Assembly (NCBI GenBank): GCA_013697915.1
Contig: JACCVY010000013.1
Location: 1-35,867 of the forward strand
Source of the DNA: Blastocatellia bacterium
GTDB lineage: Bacteria > Acidobacteriota > Blastocatellia > Pyrinomonadales > Pyrinomonadaceae
DNA: 35,867 nucleotides
Direction: 5' to 3'
Below are positions 25,392 to 34,719 of this stretch, piece after piece. Every line of letters starts with the position of its first letter. Within the stretch, counting starts at the first letter, position 1. The translations under genes were made by a program, and so were the position numbers. The notes below the pieces were generated by a model. That model was given only the letters and a program-made list of their open reading frames with translations. It searched no databases and was not told the DNA's origin.

Positions 25392-25869
25392 AGATGCGGT
25401 GCATAGCGTTGAAGAGATCTTCGCGTTGCGCATAGATACGCACGCCGAGTTGTTCGCCCTCACGGCGTAACCGCTCCTTCAGTTCCGCCGCACTCTCGCG
25501 CGCTCTCGCGGTGTTCGCAATTATCACCATGGCAAATTTCCCCTGCACCACCGTCTGATTGATATCCACGATACTACAGTCAGCGGCGGCCAGTATCTGT
25601 GAAACACCCGCAACGATACCGGGATGGTCCACGCCAAACACAGATATGATCATGCGTTCAGCCGAGCCTTCCCGGGTTTCGGCTGCCGTAGTGCTGCTGG
25701 TTGGAAAAGATTGAAACGATGAATAGGAAGTGCCGTTAGAACCAAGAAAAGGTTCGACAGTGCGGTACAGCTCCGTAACCAATTGTTCGACTGTTTGCTC
25801 GTCGGCCGCGCCACCCAAACGGTTGTAGACGGCGGTGGTTAGTCGATAGATCAGATCTTCATTGGCCAT
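25390..25869 (-). CDS. ACT-domain protein (GcvR-like, BMC-associated)
   Basis: The product is 159 residues. The C-terminal part (about 72-150) is one ACT domain: MIISVFGVDHPGIVAGVSQILAAADCSIVDINQTVVQGKFAMVIIA, where the DxPGIV turn is the usual ligand-binding site. The N-terminal helix (about 1-40, YRLTTAVYNRLGG) is amphipathic; a Ser/Thr-rich linker joins the two. In other bacteria ACT proteins of this type are paired with DUF711. The helix-plus-linker design is like that of encapsulated cargo, which is speculative. Its start lies 11 bases from heptamer hairpin H6 and has no Shine-Dalgarno. Confidence 0.88.
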   Translation of the reverse strand: MANEDLIYRLTTAVYNRLGGAADEQTVEQLVTELYRTVEPFLGSNGTSYSSFQSFPTSSTTAAETREGSAERMIISVFGVDHPGIVAGVSQILAAADCSIVDINQTVVQGKFAMVIIANTARARESAAELKERLRREGEQLGVRIYAQREDLFNAMHRI

Positions 25870-25880
25870 GCGTCGTTTGG

Positions 25881-26012
<132 letters not shown>

Positions 26013-26342
26013 CTAGGGTCTGCCATTGTCGCGCGCTAACTGTAACGCTGCCTCGCGCATTTCTTCGGAAGTAGTGTCAGTAATATCGACGCGATCAACT
26101 ATGCCGACAACCGCCGCTTCAATCGCCATCTCCTGATTGCCAATCGCAGTGCGCGCCGCCTTGCCGTAAGCGCAAATCACCATTTCACCAGTGCCGGCGC
26201 CGAGCCGGTCTGCCACCACTACAATATTTCGCGTCGGTTCTTTATCAAGATCGTACGGGTGCACTACCAGGAACCGAATGCCTTCAAGATCCGGAGACTT
26301 CTTGGTTGACCAAACTGTGCCGACGACTTTTCCTAAGAACAT
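26013..26342 (-). CDS. BMC-P (EutN/CcmL) pentameric shell vertex protein
   Basis: The product is 109 residues, normal for the family. It starts MFLGKVVGTVWSTKK, the conserved first strand of EutN/CcmL proteins, and continues LVVHPYDLDKEPT, VVVADRLGAGTGEMVICAYG and AAVVGIVDRVDI, all family hallmarks. These proteins cap the twelve vertices of the shell. The start codon abuts the last heptamer of H7 with no spacer and no Shine-Dalgarno sequence, yet the N-terminus matches the family exactly, so the start is secure. Confidence 0.96.
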   Translation of the reverse strand: MFLGKVVGTVWSTKKSPDLEGIRFLVVHPYDLDKEPTRNIVVVADRLGAGTGEMVICAYGKAARTAIGNQEMAIEAAVVGIVDRVDITDTTSEEMREAALQLARDNGRP

Positions 26343-26414
26343 GTCAGTTGTCAGTAGTCAGTGGTCAGTGGTCCGTAGTCGCATTGCAACTGACAACGGA
26401 CAACTGACAACTGA
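26343..26414. repeat. heptamer inverted repeat H7 (GTCAGTG family), ALDH/BMC-P junction
   Basis: The left arm is GTCAGTT, GTCAGTA, GTCAGTG, GTCAGTG, GTCCGTA (26343-26377). The right arm is CAACTGA, CAACGGA, CAACTGA, CAACTGA (26387-26414). The loop is only about 9 bases, making this the tightest hairpin of the set. The left arm touches the BMC-P start codon; the right arm ends 6 bases from the aldehyde dehydrogenase stop codon (26421). Confidence 0.93.
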
Positions 26415-26420
26415 CGGGTT

Positions 26421-28265
26421 TTAAGTTTTCGCAAATATCTCTGCCGGCTCGCCGATGTCCCGAGCTGCCGGCGTGATAATCGTTTTTGCAGTGATATAGA
26501 TCTTCTCGCCTTTTTGAATTGCGCGGCGGACGTCGTCCTCACTAACAAAGTCTACCGTCGTATGGCCATTCGCGGAGGCGGGCGCTGCGGTCGAGCGGCG
26601 TTCAGCTCCGCCGCCACCGCCATTTCCGGTACCGGCACGCTCAGTCGAGCGAGACGCTTGCGACGGAGCGGTGTACATGCTGCCCGCTTCAGCCTCCACG
26701 GCTGGTCGCGTCGGGGCTTGTGTTGATTGCGATGGCGGCGGCTCTCGTCCGGCCAGGAAGCGATCGACAATTGCTGCAATCTCTTCGCGATTGATCTTTC
26801 CTGGACCAGAAGCAGCAACGGGTTGCGCGGTAGTTGCACGCGCCGGAGCCCGCTGAGGCATCGGCGGCCGGGCCGGCGCAGCTGCAGTGGAACTTGAAAC
26901 AGCCGGTCGCACACTCTTAACCGGTCGTGTCTCAAAAGCGACTCGCTTAATGTCCATCAGGTGCAGTGGCGAAACGTTATCGGAAGTAACATTGCCGCCC
27001 CAGGAACCGCAGCCCAACGTCATGGATGGTGGCAGTGCAGTTGAAAAACCAATCGCGCCGTGCGTCGTCGGCGTGTTGACGGTAATACGAGATGCGGGCA
27101 TCTCGCCGCCGAAACGAACTGCGGCTTCGCGCGAGCGCGTGTGCACTCCAGCTGTGTGGCCCATGCCGCCATAGCGCAGGATTTCATAGCTGCGCTCGGC
27201 TCCTCGCGCGAGACCGTCGACTACATAGAACGCCAAAATCGGCGAAAGCTTTTCCATTGACAGGGGAAACTCGCGACCCACTCCGCCAAGCTCGGCCATC
27301 AAACAGCGTGTACCCGGCGGCACGTTAAGTCCCGCCAACTTGGCAATCACTTCAACCGACCTGCCAACCACGCCGGGATTCAGCGAGCGTTGCGGCGTTG
27401 CTACCACCTTGCCCAACTGATCAGCTTCGGCGGCGGACAGGAAATAGGCGCCCTGTGCTTTGAACTGTTCGCGCACTGCGCTCTCAATTGGCGCATCGCA
27501 AACGACGGCCTGCTCGGAAGCGCAGATCGTCCCATTGTCAAAAGTTTTTCCGGTCAGAATATCCTGCACGGCTTTAGGCACGTCGGCCGATCCTTCAATG
27601 AAAACCGGCACGTTACCTGGTCCAACTCCAAACGCCGGCTTGCCGGATGAATATGCGGCGCGCACTAAACCAATGCCGCCGGTTGCCAGGATCACGGCGG
27701 TTTGCTTGTGCTTCATCAGCGCTTCCGTGCCTTCAATCGTCGCCGTAGTCATGCAACCGATCGCGTCGGCGGGCAAGCCCTCCTTGACACCGGCTTCGCG
27801 CATAACGCGAACACTCTCGTTAATACAACGGGCGGCCGAAGGATGGGGCGAGAGGACAATTGCGTTTCGCGATTTGATTGCGATCAGGACTTTGAAGATC
27901 GCGGTCGAGGTAGGATTTGTAGAAGGTATGATGCCCGCCACCACGCCGCGCGGGCTTGCGATTTCGACGACATCTTTCGACTCGGAAACGACGCCGACCG
28001 TGCGCAGTCCGCGAAAGTAGTTCCAGACATCTTCTGCTGCAAAGCGATTCTTCTCGCGCTTATCATCCGGAACTCCGTAGCCGGTTTCTTCCACGGCCAT
28101 GGCGCCCAGCCGAGCTGCTTCACGCAACACCGCCTTTGCCATCGTTTCACAAATGCGATCAATCTTCGCCTGATCGAAGCGCACAATTTCTGCTTGCGCT
28201 TTGTGCGCCGCGTCAACTAAATCTCGCGCCTGCTGCACTGACAGAAGATCTTTATCGGTGGACAT
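26421..28265 (-). CDS. CoA-acylating-type aldehyde dehydrogenase (PduP/EutE-like) with long BMC-targeting tail
   Basis: The product is 614 residues. Residues about 1-445 are an aldehyde dehydrogenase of the PduP/EutE/AdhE-N type. NPTSTAIFK (about 117-125) and [27 protein letters not shown] match the acylating clade, and the catalytic Cys is C248 in NGTICASEQ. Residues about 450-488 are an Ala/Pro linker. Residues 490-506 ([17 protein letters not shown]) form an amphipathic helix like an encapsulation peptide. Residues 510-568 are low-complexity. Residues 571-612 ([29 protein letters not shown]) resemble the N-terminus of EutQ. It would turn an aldehyde into an acyl-CoA inside the shell. GGAG lies about 10 bases before the ATG. 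Confidence 0.94.
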   Translation of the reverse strand: MSTDKDLLSVQQARDLVDAAHKAQAEIVRFDQAKIDRICETMAKAVLREAARLGAMAVEETGYGVPDDKREKNRFAAEDVWNYFRGLRTVGVVSESKDVVEIASPRGVVAGIIPSTNPTSTAIFKVLIAIKSRNAIVLSPHPSAARCINESVRVMREAGVKEGLPADAIGCMTTATIEGTEALMKHKQTAVILATGGIGLVRAAYSSGKPAFGVGPGNVPVFIEGSADVPKAVQDILTGKTFDNGTICASEQAVVCDAPIESAVREQFKAQGAYFLSAAEADQLGKVVATPQRSLNPGVVGRSVEVIAKLAGLNVPPGTRCLMAELGGVGREFPLSMEKLSPILAFYVVDGLARGAERSYEILRYGGMGHTAGVHTRSREAAVRFGGEMPASRITVNTPTTHGAIGFSTALPPSMTLGCGSWGGNVTSDNVSPLHLMDIKRVAFETRPVKSVRPAVSSSTAAAPARPPMPQRAPARATTAQPVAASGPGKINREEIAAIVDRFLAGREPPPSQSTQAPTRPAVEAEAGSMYTAPSQASRSTERAGTGNGGGGGAERRSTAAPASANGHTTVDFVSEDDVRRAIQKGEKIYITAKTIITPAARDIGEPAEIFAKT

Positions 28266-28280
28266 AACTTCTCCAACAGC

Positions 28281-28352
28281 GTCAGTAGTCCGTTGTTAGC
28301 GGTCAGTCGCAAGGGCTTCAATCGACAACTGACTACGGACGACTGACAACTC
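28281..28352. repeat. heptamer inverted repeat H8 (GTCAGTA family), BMC-H/ALDH junction
   Basis: The left arm is GTCAGTA, GTCCGTT, GTTAGCG, GTCAGTC (28281-28308). The right arm is ACAACTG, ACTACGG, ACGACTG, ACAACTC (28325-28352). The right arm ends one base before the BMC-H stop codon (28354-28356). Its unit is the same family as H7, and it lies on the other side of the aldehyde dehydrogenase gene. Confidence 0.9.
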
Positions 28353-28353
28353 A

Positions 28354-28755
28354 CTATCTAGCGCGTTCCTTACTTCCCTCGCGCGTGCCACCCGCCTGCA
28401 ACGAGTGTCCTTCGCCCTGTCCCAGTTGACCACGAGCGCCGCCTTGCAACGATCGCTCGTCAGGACTCAAACCCGTGCGACCGTCAACCGGCAAAACTCG
28501 CTCAACCTCAGCATGCGGGCGAGGAATAACGTGAACACTGATTAACTCGCCAACTCGACGCGCGGCTGCCGCGCCTGCGTCCGTGGCTGCTTTGACCGCA
28601 CCCACGTCGCCGCGCACAAAAATCGTTACGTAACCGGCTCCGATATATTCTTTTCCCAGCAGTTGAACATTCGCAGCTTTGACCATAGCGTCGGCGGCTT
28701 CGACAGCGCCGACGAAACCTTTGGTCTCGATCATTCCGAGTGCTTCTAGGGGCAT
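28354..28755 (-). CDS. BMC-H microcompartment shell protein with Gly/Gln-rich tail
   Basis: The product is 133 residues from ATG 28755. The frame is open upstream to 28845, but [24 protein letters not shown] is the canonical start and GAGGACACAAGAG supplies a ribosome binding site. The BMC domain (about 1-87) includes [19 protein letters not shown] and [15 protein letters not shown]. The tail (about 88-133) is rich in Gly, Gln, Ser and Arg ([20 protein letters not shown]). It is the first gene of the BMC operon. It is about as similar to the second BMC-H gene as paralogues of one locus usually are, and the tail is the main difference. Confidence 0.96.
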   Translation of the reverse strand: MPLEALGMIETKGFVGAVEAADAMVKAANVQLLGKEYIGAGYVTIFVRGDVGAVKAATDAGAAAARRVGELISVHVIPRPHAEVERVLPVDGRTGLSPDERSLQGGARGQLGQGEGHSLQAGGTREGSKERAR

Positions 28756-28851
28756 CTCTTGTGTCCTCACTTTTCTCGTTGTAGAAATTAAAGTCGAGTT
28801 GTTAGTCTCTGGCGTCAACCTATCACCGCGGGCGCGAAGAATCAAGACATC

Positions 28852-29003
28852 AGAGGTCAGAGCAGAGGTCAGAAGTCCGAGATCAGAGGTCAGAAGGACG
28901 CCTCGATCCGGATAACGAATGTTCCGAGGTTAAGTTAACGGGGGGCGCTGCTTGGCTGACCTCTGATCTCTGACTTCTGACCTCTGATCTCCGACCTCTG
29001 CTG
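28852..29003. repeat. heptamer inverted repeat H9 (AGAGGTC / CTGACCT family) upstream of the BMC operon
   Basis: The left arm is AGAGGTC, a 5-base unit AGAGC, AGAGGTC, AGAAGTC, CGAGATC, AGAGGTC (28852-28891). The right arm is CTGACCT, CTGATCT, CTGACTT, CTGACCT, CTGATCT, CCGACCT (28956-28997), followed by CTGCTG. It occupies the middle of the 417-base divergent region between the first BMC-H gene and the RodZ-like gene, so it could affect transcription start or the 5' leader. The rest of 28756-29172 shows no gene. Confidence 0.92.
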
Positions 29004-29172
29004 CCCAAGTTTGACAGTGTTGGCCGCGCAAGATATATTCGGCCAAATAGTTAAGTTGATCTTGCGAGATCAATCACAGCCCCTCTTGCTCCGGGAAACA
29101 AGTGCAGGCTACTTCAAATGAATTGACAACAGACACACCTGCCGAGGCGCTAAGGACGCACGCGAATTGGTG

Positions 29173-29703
29173 ATGGCAGCAACTATCGGCGAACAGTTGC
29201 GAATCGCCCGCGAAGAGCGCGGGATTCCCCTCCGCGAGATCTCAGATCAGACGCGCATACAGGTGCGCTATCTCGAAGCAATAGAAACAAACGATTACAA
29301 ACGCCTGCCGGGTGGAATCTTTAACCGCAGTTTCGTAAAGGCCTACGCAAAATACGTCGGCTACGACGAAAAAGAGGCGGTCGAAGCCTACACGCGCTAT
29401 ATGCGGGATCAAGGTGATACCGGAGAAGAGGTTGGTTCGACGCCCTTTCATTCAAAGGTTTACACGGACATGCCTGCCACCAGATCTCCCTTTTTGACTC
29501 TGGTGCTGGCGATTGTGATCCTGGCGATACTTTCGGCGATAGCGCTGGCCGTGATGAAATGGGGACAACGGCGCGCCGCCACTGAACGTCAACCAGTCCC
29601 ATTTGAATTTACAAAAGAAAACGTGGTCGCGGGGTTTGGCAGATTTAGCACTGTCGGCAGAACGGATACTTGGAAAGCTGATTACGAAAACATCCGGCAA
29701 TAA
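29173..29703 (+). CDS. RodZ-like helix-turn-helix membrane protein
   Basis: The product is 176 residues. TTG (29167) and GTG (29170) directly precede the ATG chosen. The N-terminal HTH_25/Xre-like domain (about 5-75) includes GEQLRIAREERGIPLREISDQT and RYLEAIETNDYKRLPGGIFNRSFVKAYAKYVG, the RodZ signature. One transmembrane helix (about 102-128) follows, then about 45 residues outside. RodZ links MreB to the envelope and sets cell shape. This protein lacks the long periplasmic beta-domain of full RodZ, so a regulator of similar architecture is also possible. Confidence 0.88.
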   Translation: MAATIGEQLRIAREERGIPLREISDQTRIQVRYLEAIETNDYKRLPGGIFNRSFVKAYAKYVGYDEKEAVEAYTRYMRDQGDTGEEVGSTPFHSKVYTDMPATRSPFLTLVLAIVILAILSAIALAVMKWGQRRAATERQPVPFEFTKENVVAGFGRFSTVGRTDTWKADYENIRQ

Positions 29704-29780
29704 TAATTCTTGGCTTGGTAGTTTTTTGCGTTACTGCGCGCTGCCCCTTCGCTTGTTTGCGGACCAGCAAAGTCAAACGA

Positions 29781-29818
29781 ACAAATGCCCGTCGCGATCG
29801 GCGGGCGTTTGTGTTTTT
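29781..29818 (+). terminator. rho-independent terminator between the RodZ-like gene and guaB
   Basis: ACAAATGCCCG (29781-29791) and CGGGCGTTTGT (29802-29812) form an 11-bp stem (one G-U pair) around a 10-base loop, followed by GTTTTT. Confidence 0.75.
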
Positions 29819-29873
29819 GCGCTTATCTGCCGGCGCCAGGCGACGCCAACAATTCGACGGTAGCAATTCATAG

Positions 29874-31358
<1,485 letters not shown>

Positions 31359-31402
31359 AGACGACAACCTCAAACAGAGTTAAGGAAAGTCTGAACAAGT
31401 GC

Positions 31403-31422
31403 TTCCGACGCGTAGCGTCGAA
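31403..31422. terminator. possible bidirectional terminator after guaB
   Basis: TTCCGACGC and GCGTCGAA form a short stem around GTA between the convergent guaB and membrane-protein genes. There is no U-run on either side, so this is weak. Confidence 0.3.
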
Positions 31423-31442
31423 AACAAGTGATCTGAGATTAC

Positions 31443-32411
31443 TCAACTTCCTAACTGCTTCTGGTTTTCGCGAAGATTCACCAGCCGTGCAATGAAAGCC
31501 GCTGCTGAAAGGCTAAGCAGCGGACCTGCAATGTCAAAAAGCGCGCGGCCGACATTACCGAGGGAGTCGTTGAAAACTCCAAAGCCAATCGCCAAAAGCG
31601 CAGTTGCCGCCGAAGCCAGAATCCACGGCTTGGGAAAATCTTTCAGGCGCCAGACGCCTAATGGGAGCAACCAGGCAAATACATACCAGAAGTTTTGGTC
31701 ACTAAGAATTTTCCAGAGCGAGACAAGCGGATTGGTGCCGGCATTTAGCTCCTGAGCCATTTGCCACGGCCATTGGAGGTGACCGACGACTCGCGAGTGA
31801 ATTCCCATTACCACCGCCAGACCCACGAGGGCTAGCGCTATCACCCATTTGAGCGTTATTAACTCCGCCTTACTGCGACGCCATTCACTGAACCACCACG
31901 TTAGTGCGAACAGGCTCGAGAATGGCAGAAATGTTTCTTTAGCCGCGGCCCCAAGCAATCCCCATAACGGAAGCAGCCACCATTTGCCGGTCAGAAGACT
32001 GAAAACCAGCGCCGCCATAAAGCAGGCTTCGCCCGCGTCGATCATCCCGGCCAGTTGCAAATTGGAAACGGCAAAATTCAAGAGATAAAGTAACGCACCA
32101 ATCAAGCCCAGGCTGGGATCGCCAAACACTGTTTCGCCCATGCTCACTATTAGACAGGCTGTCGTGGCACAAAAAATGGATGCCGAAACCAACAAACCAA
32201 AGAACACCGGATCCCAGGTAGGGATGTGCGCTCGCGCGAACCAATAAAAAGGCCGAGCAACGTAAGGAACCAGCACGCGGCCCCTGAACCGTTCAGCGTA
32301 ACCCGTCTGATCGGCGCCGGTCGTGAGGGCGTAGTACTTGATTGTGTCACTCAGTCCCGGAGTGGAACGCGGGTCGAAGCGCCGCAGAGATGGATAACCC
32401 AAACCTCCCAA
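31443..32411 (-). CDS. multi-pass membrane protein, possibly glycosyltransferase-C like (5' end frameshifted)
   Basis: The product is 322 residues as an open frame with about nine hydrophobic segments (for example FFGLLVSASIFCATTACLIVS, WLLPLWGLLGAAAKETFLPF, LITLKWVIALALVGLAVV). The N-terminal RRFDPRSTPGLSDTIKYY followed by YVARPFYWFARA is like the beginning of polytopic membrane proteins of the GT-C/DUF2029 kind, but I do not recognise a specific family. No good start exists in this frame. A second frame starting at 32488 (ATG) supplies a signal-anchor stretch (FVILWPLFFLIWEVWVI) and ends at 32351, overlapping. A single frameshift would join the two. It lies downstream of the M61 peptidase. 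Confidence 0.6.
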   Translation of the reverse strand: MGGLGYPSLRRFDPRSTPGLSDTIKYYALTTGADQTGYAERFRGRVLVPYVARPFYWFARAHIPTWDPVFFGLLVSASIFCATTACLIVSMGETVFGDPSLGLIGALLYLLNFAVSNLQLAGMIDAGEACFMAALVFSLLTGKWWLLPLWGLLGAAAKETFLPFSSLFALTWWFSEWRRSKAELITLKWVIALALVGLAVVMGIHSRVVGHLQWPWQMAQELNAGTNPLVSLWKILSDQNFWYVFAWLLPLGVWRLKDFPKPWILASAATALLAIGFGVFNDSLGNVGRALFDIAGPLLSLSAAAFIARLVNLRENQKQLGS

Positions 32412-32488
32412 ATCAGAAAAAAGAGCGGCCAGAGGATTACAAACTTCTTGAGACTCTTGAACCCGGTGGCTCGACTCATCGGTTGCAT
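32351..32488 (-). pseudogene. out-of-frame 5' fragment of the multi-pass membrane protein
   Basis: ATG at 32488 (or 32479) opens MSRATGFKSLKKFVILWPLF... with one strong transmembrane segment, then runs to a TGA at 32351. The downstream frame carries on with RRFDPRSTPGLSD. The lost join lies between about 32351 and 32411. It may be a true frameshift mutation or a sequencing error. Confidence 0.5.
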
Positions 32489-32494
32489 GCTACC

Positions 32495-32534
32495 CCCACC
32501 CCAAGCGGGCTGCTCGCTTGGGGACCCGGTCCTG
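32495..32534. repeat. family A core, partial copy
   Basis: CACCCCAAGCGGGCTGCTCGCTTGGGGACCC corresponds to the GC-rich hairpin core of family A copy 2 (CACCCCAGCGGGCTGCCCCGCCGGGGACCC at about 22497). No terminal inverted repeats are present here. It sits between the M61 peptidase stop and the frameshifted membrane gene. Confidence 0.6.
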
Positions 32535-32540
32535 ATTTAC

Positions 32541-34442
32541 CTAGCCCTTCAGCCACGCCTGGCGTGCCGCTTTCTGTTTTGCCGTTACATCTTTTCGTTC
32601 TTCAATCCGGTAGTCGAAACGTTCCGGCTCGCGCAACACGACGGTTGTTTGAATAGTGTGCCGATCTCGTTTCACTGTAACCGGTATCCGATCGCCCTGC
32701 TTATAACGAGCCAGCGCCACTAACAAGTTTTCACTTGAGACATTCTTGCGGCCGAGCGAAACAATCTCATCGCCCTCTTGCAGGCCGGCATCTTCCGCAG
32801 GCGAATCATTACGAACCGAATTGATGGTGAGTGTGCCTGTCTTATTCCAGTCAATTCCAATCCCCGCATTGAATGGCTGGCGCGCCTGTTCGCGCACCAG
32901 ATGCAGGCCCACAGAGGCCAGGGCTTCATCATAAGGAAGCATTTCAACGCCGCGAACGTAGCGTTGGAAAAAATCACTTAGGTTTGAGCCGCTAACTTCT
33001 GACGCAACTCGTTGAAAATCTTCGATCGTGTAACCACGCCCCCGCAGATAATACGTCGCGTTCGGACTCTTAAGGTAAAACTCGTCATACATGCGCCGCA
33101 TGACATCGTCCAATGAAACCCGGTCATCGGTCTTACCGCGAATCAGCAGATCGAGCACGAGTCCAATTAGCTCACCCTTCGGGTAATAACTGATCGAAGT
33201 GTTGGCAAGATTGGTTCGTTGCGCGTGCGGCGCGTCATCCAAAAACGGCGCCAATAGTGACGATTCCTCTGCGCTCATTAAATGACTGCCCGGCGCATTT
33301 TCAATGCCGGTGACGGTCTGGTTTTCGTTGTGAAAAAAACGCGTGTCATCCCAGATGCCCGCCCGGCGCATCATCAAGTGTCCGTAATAGTTCGTGAAAC
33401 CTTCAGCAATCCAAAGCCCCCGGGTGTTTGCAGGACGAGTGAAATCCCATGGTCCCAGTTCAACTGGACGCAGTCGTTTCACATTCCAGACGTGAAAGAA
33501 CTCATGCGCGACTGTATCCAGCGCGTCGGCGTACACGCCCGTCTCATTCAGCGCGCCGGGTTCTATGATCTGCGTGGAAGTCAGATGCTCCATGCCATCG
33601 CCGGAATGGTCGTCGGCAGCGAAATGAATGAGAAAGGTATAAGAGTCAAACTCGGGCGCTCCCCACATTCCCGTTTCCGCTCGCACAATCTTTTCGATAT
33701 CCCGGACCAGAGCCGGGCGTTTCCCGCCTTCGTCGACAAACGAGTGGACCATAACGCGATAAAGCTTTCCATCCACCTGGAACTCATCGAGCGTGCTGTC
33801 GGGAGCAATTTCCGTGGGCGTATCGATCAGAATGTCCCAATTGGGAAACTGCCACTCGCGCTGGTCCATGCTTGTCATGCGGCCGTTAACAATGCGCCAG
33901 CCGGCCGGCGGATTGATCTCGAGCTTCACGGGGTCGGGTTTGTGATTGACGACATACATGAAGATCGAACCGCCGTTGTAGTTCGCATGCCGGCTGTCTA
34001 ATTGCGAAAAGGTGCCGGACAAATCGTTACCGAAAACCTTGTAACGAACTGTCAAGCGCTGAATGTTCATTATGGGTACACGCCACGTCTGATCATCGAA
34101 GCGCTTAAACGGCAGCGTTTGCATCTTGCACTGAGCGCCACGCGGACAGATGCCACCCAGCGCCTCAAACTGCTGCACGTTTTTGGCGAAGTCAAAAACC
34201 GCGTAACGTCCCGGCGACCATTTAGGCATCTGGAAGTCGAGAGATTTTGGCCTCTCGCCTTCAGGCAGCTCCACTTCCATCGTTACTTCGAAGAGGTGAG
34301 AAACGGGGCGCGACATTGAAAGGCGATAAGTGATGGAACGCAGTGGCTGGTCCGATTGCGGAAATGCAAACGCAGCAGACAAGATGAGTATTGAGAGCAG
34401 TAATACGCTTCGAATAATTTTGTTTCGGGAAATGCCAGTCAT
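32541..34442 (-). CDS. M61-family metallopeptidase with PDZ domain (glycyl aminopeptidase-like)
   Basis: The product is 633 residues from ATG 34442, chosen because AGGAAAAC precedes it and a signal peptide (about 7-30) starts there; the frame is open to 34544. An N-terminal beta-rich domain (about 35-225) precedes the zinc peptidase core. HEFFH is at residues 313-317 and the third ligand glutamate at about 347 in WIAEGFTNYY, matching M61. A C-terminal PDZ domain (about 530-605, GIGIDWNKTGTLTINSVRNDSPAEDAGLQEGDEIV) follows. Known family members cleave N-terminal glycine or alanine. It is probably exported to the periplasm. Confidence 0.95.
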   Translation of the reverse strand: MTGISRNKIIRSVLLLSILILSAAFAFPQSDQPLRSITYRLSMSRPVSHLFEVTMEVELPEGERPKSLDFQMPKWSPGRYAVFDFAKNVQQFEALGGICPRGAQCKMQTLPFKRFDDQTWRVPIMNIQRLTVRYKVFGNDLSGTFSQLDSRHANYNGGSIFMYVVNHKPDPVKLEINPPAGWRIVNGRMTSMDQREWQFPNWDILIDTPTEIAPDSTLDEFQVDGKLYRVMVHSFVDEGGKRPALVRDIEKIVRAETGMWGAPEFDSYTFLIHFAADDHSGDGMEHLTSTQIIEPGALNETGVYADALDTVAHEFFHVWNVKRLRPVELGPWDFTRPANTRGLWIAEGFTNYYGHLMMRRAGIWDDTRFFHNENQTVTGIENAPGSHLMSAEESSLLAPFLDDAPHAQRTNLANTSISYYPKGELIGLVLDLLIRGKTDDRVSLDDVMRRMYDEFYLKSPNATYYLRGRGYTIEDFQRVASEVSGSNLSDFFQRYVRGVEMLPYDEALASVGLHLVREQARQPFNAGIGIDWNKTGTLTINSVRNDSPAEDAGLQEGDEIVSLGRKNVSSENLLVALARYKQGDRIPVTVKRDRHTIQTTVVLREPERFDYRIEERKDVTAKQKAARQAWLKG

Positions 34443-34576
34443 GAAGTTTTCCTGTGCAGACGGTTGGCGCCAAATTTTGGCAAGCAGTCGCGGATTATGT
34501 TGGTTTTCAGGAAAGTCTGTCAAAGGGCATCGGAATGTGGCCACTCAACTAAGTATCTCAACTCAACCAAAGTAAC

Positions 34577-34661
34577 CTCATGGTTGGGAAGGTGTATAGA
34601 CGGTGCGCACCTGATTCGCCAAATCTAAGAGCGGGGGCAAGCCCAGCTCCCCAACCATGAG
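34577..34661. repeat. dispersed repeat family A, copy 3
   Basis: CTCATGGTTGGG (34577-34588) and CCCAACCATGAG (34650-34661) are 12-bp perfect terminal inverted repeats around an 61-base centre containing AGCGGGGGCAAGC. The ends match the ends of copies 1 and 2. It lies in the divergent region between the M61 gene and the AlaX-like gene. Confidence 0.7.
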
Positions 34662-34719
34662 ACTACTTTCCTAAGTGGTTCACTTGCACCCTTTCATTAA
34701 CTGAACTATTAATTCCTTT

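Noticed and set aside
25390-25869. Glycine cleavage regulator GcvR for the ACT-domain protein
   Set aside because: GcvR has two ACT domains; this has one, plus a different N-terminus, so only the broader ACT assignment is supported.
33282-34001. 239-residue open frame on the plus strand
   Set aside because: It lies antisense to the zinc peptidase core of the M61 gene and has no recognisable features.
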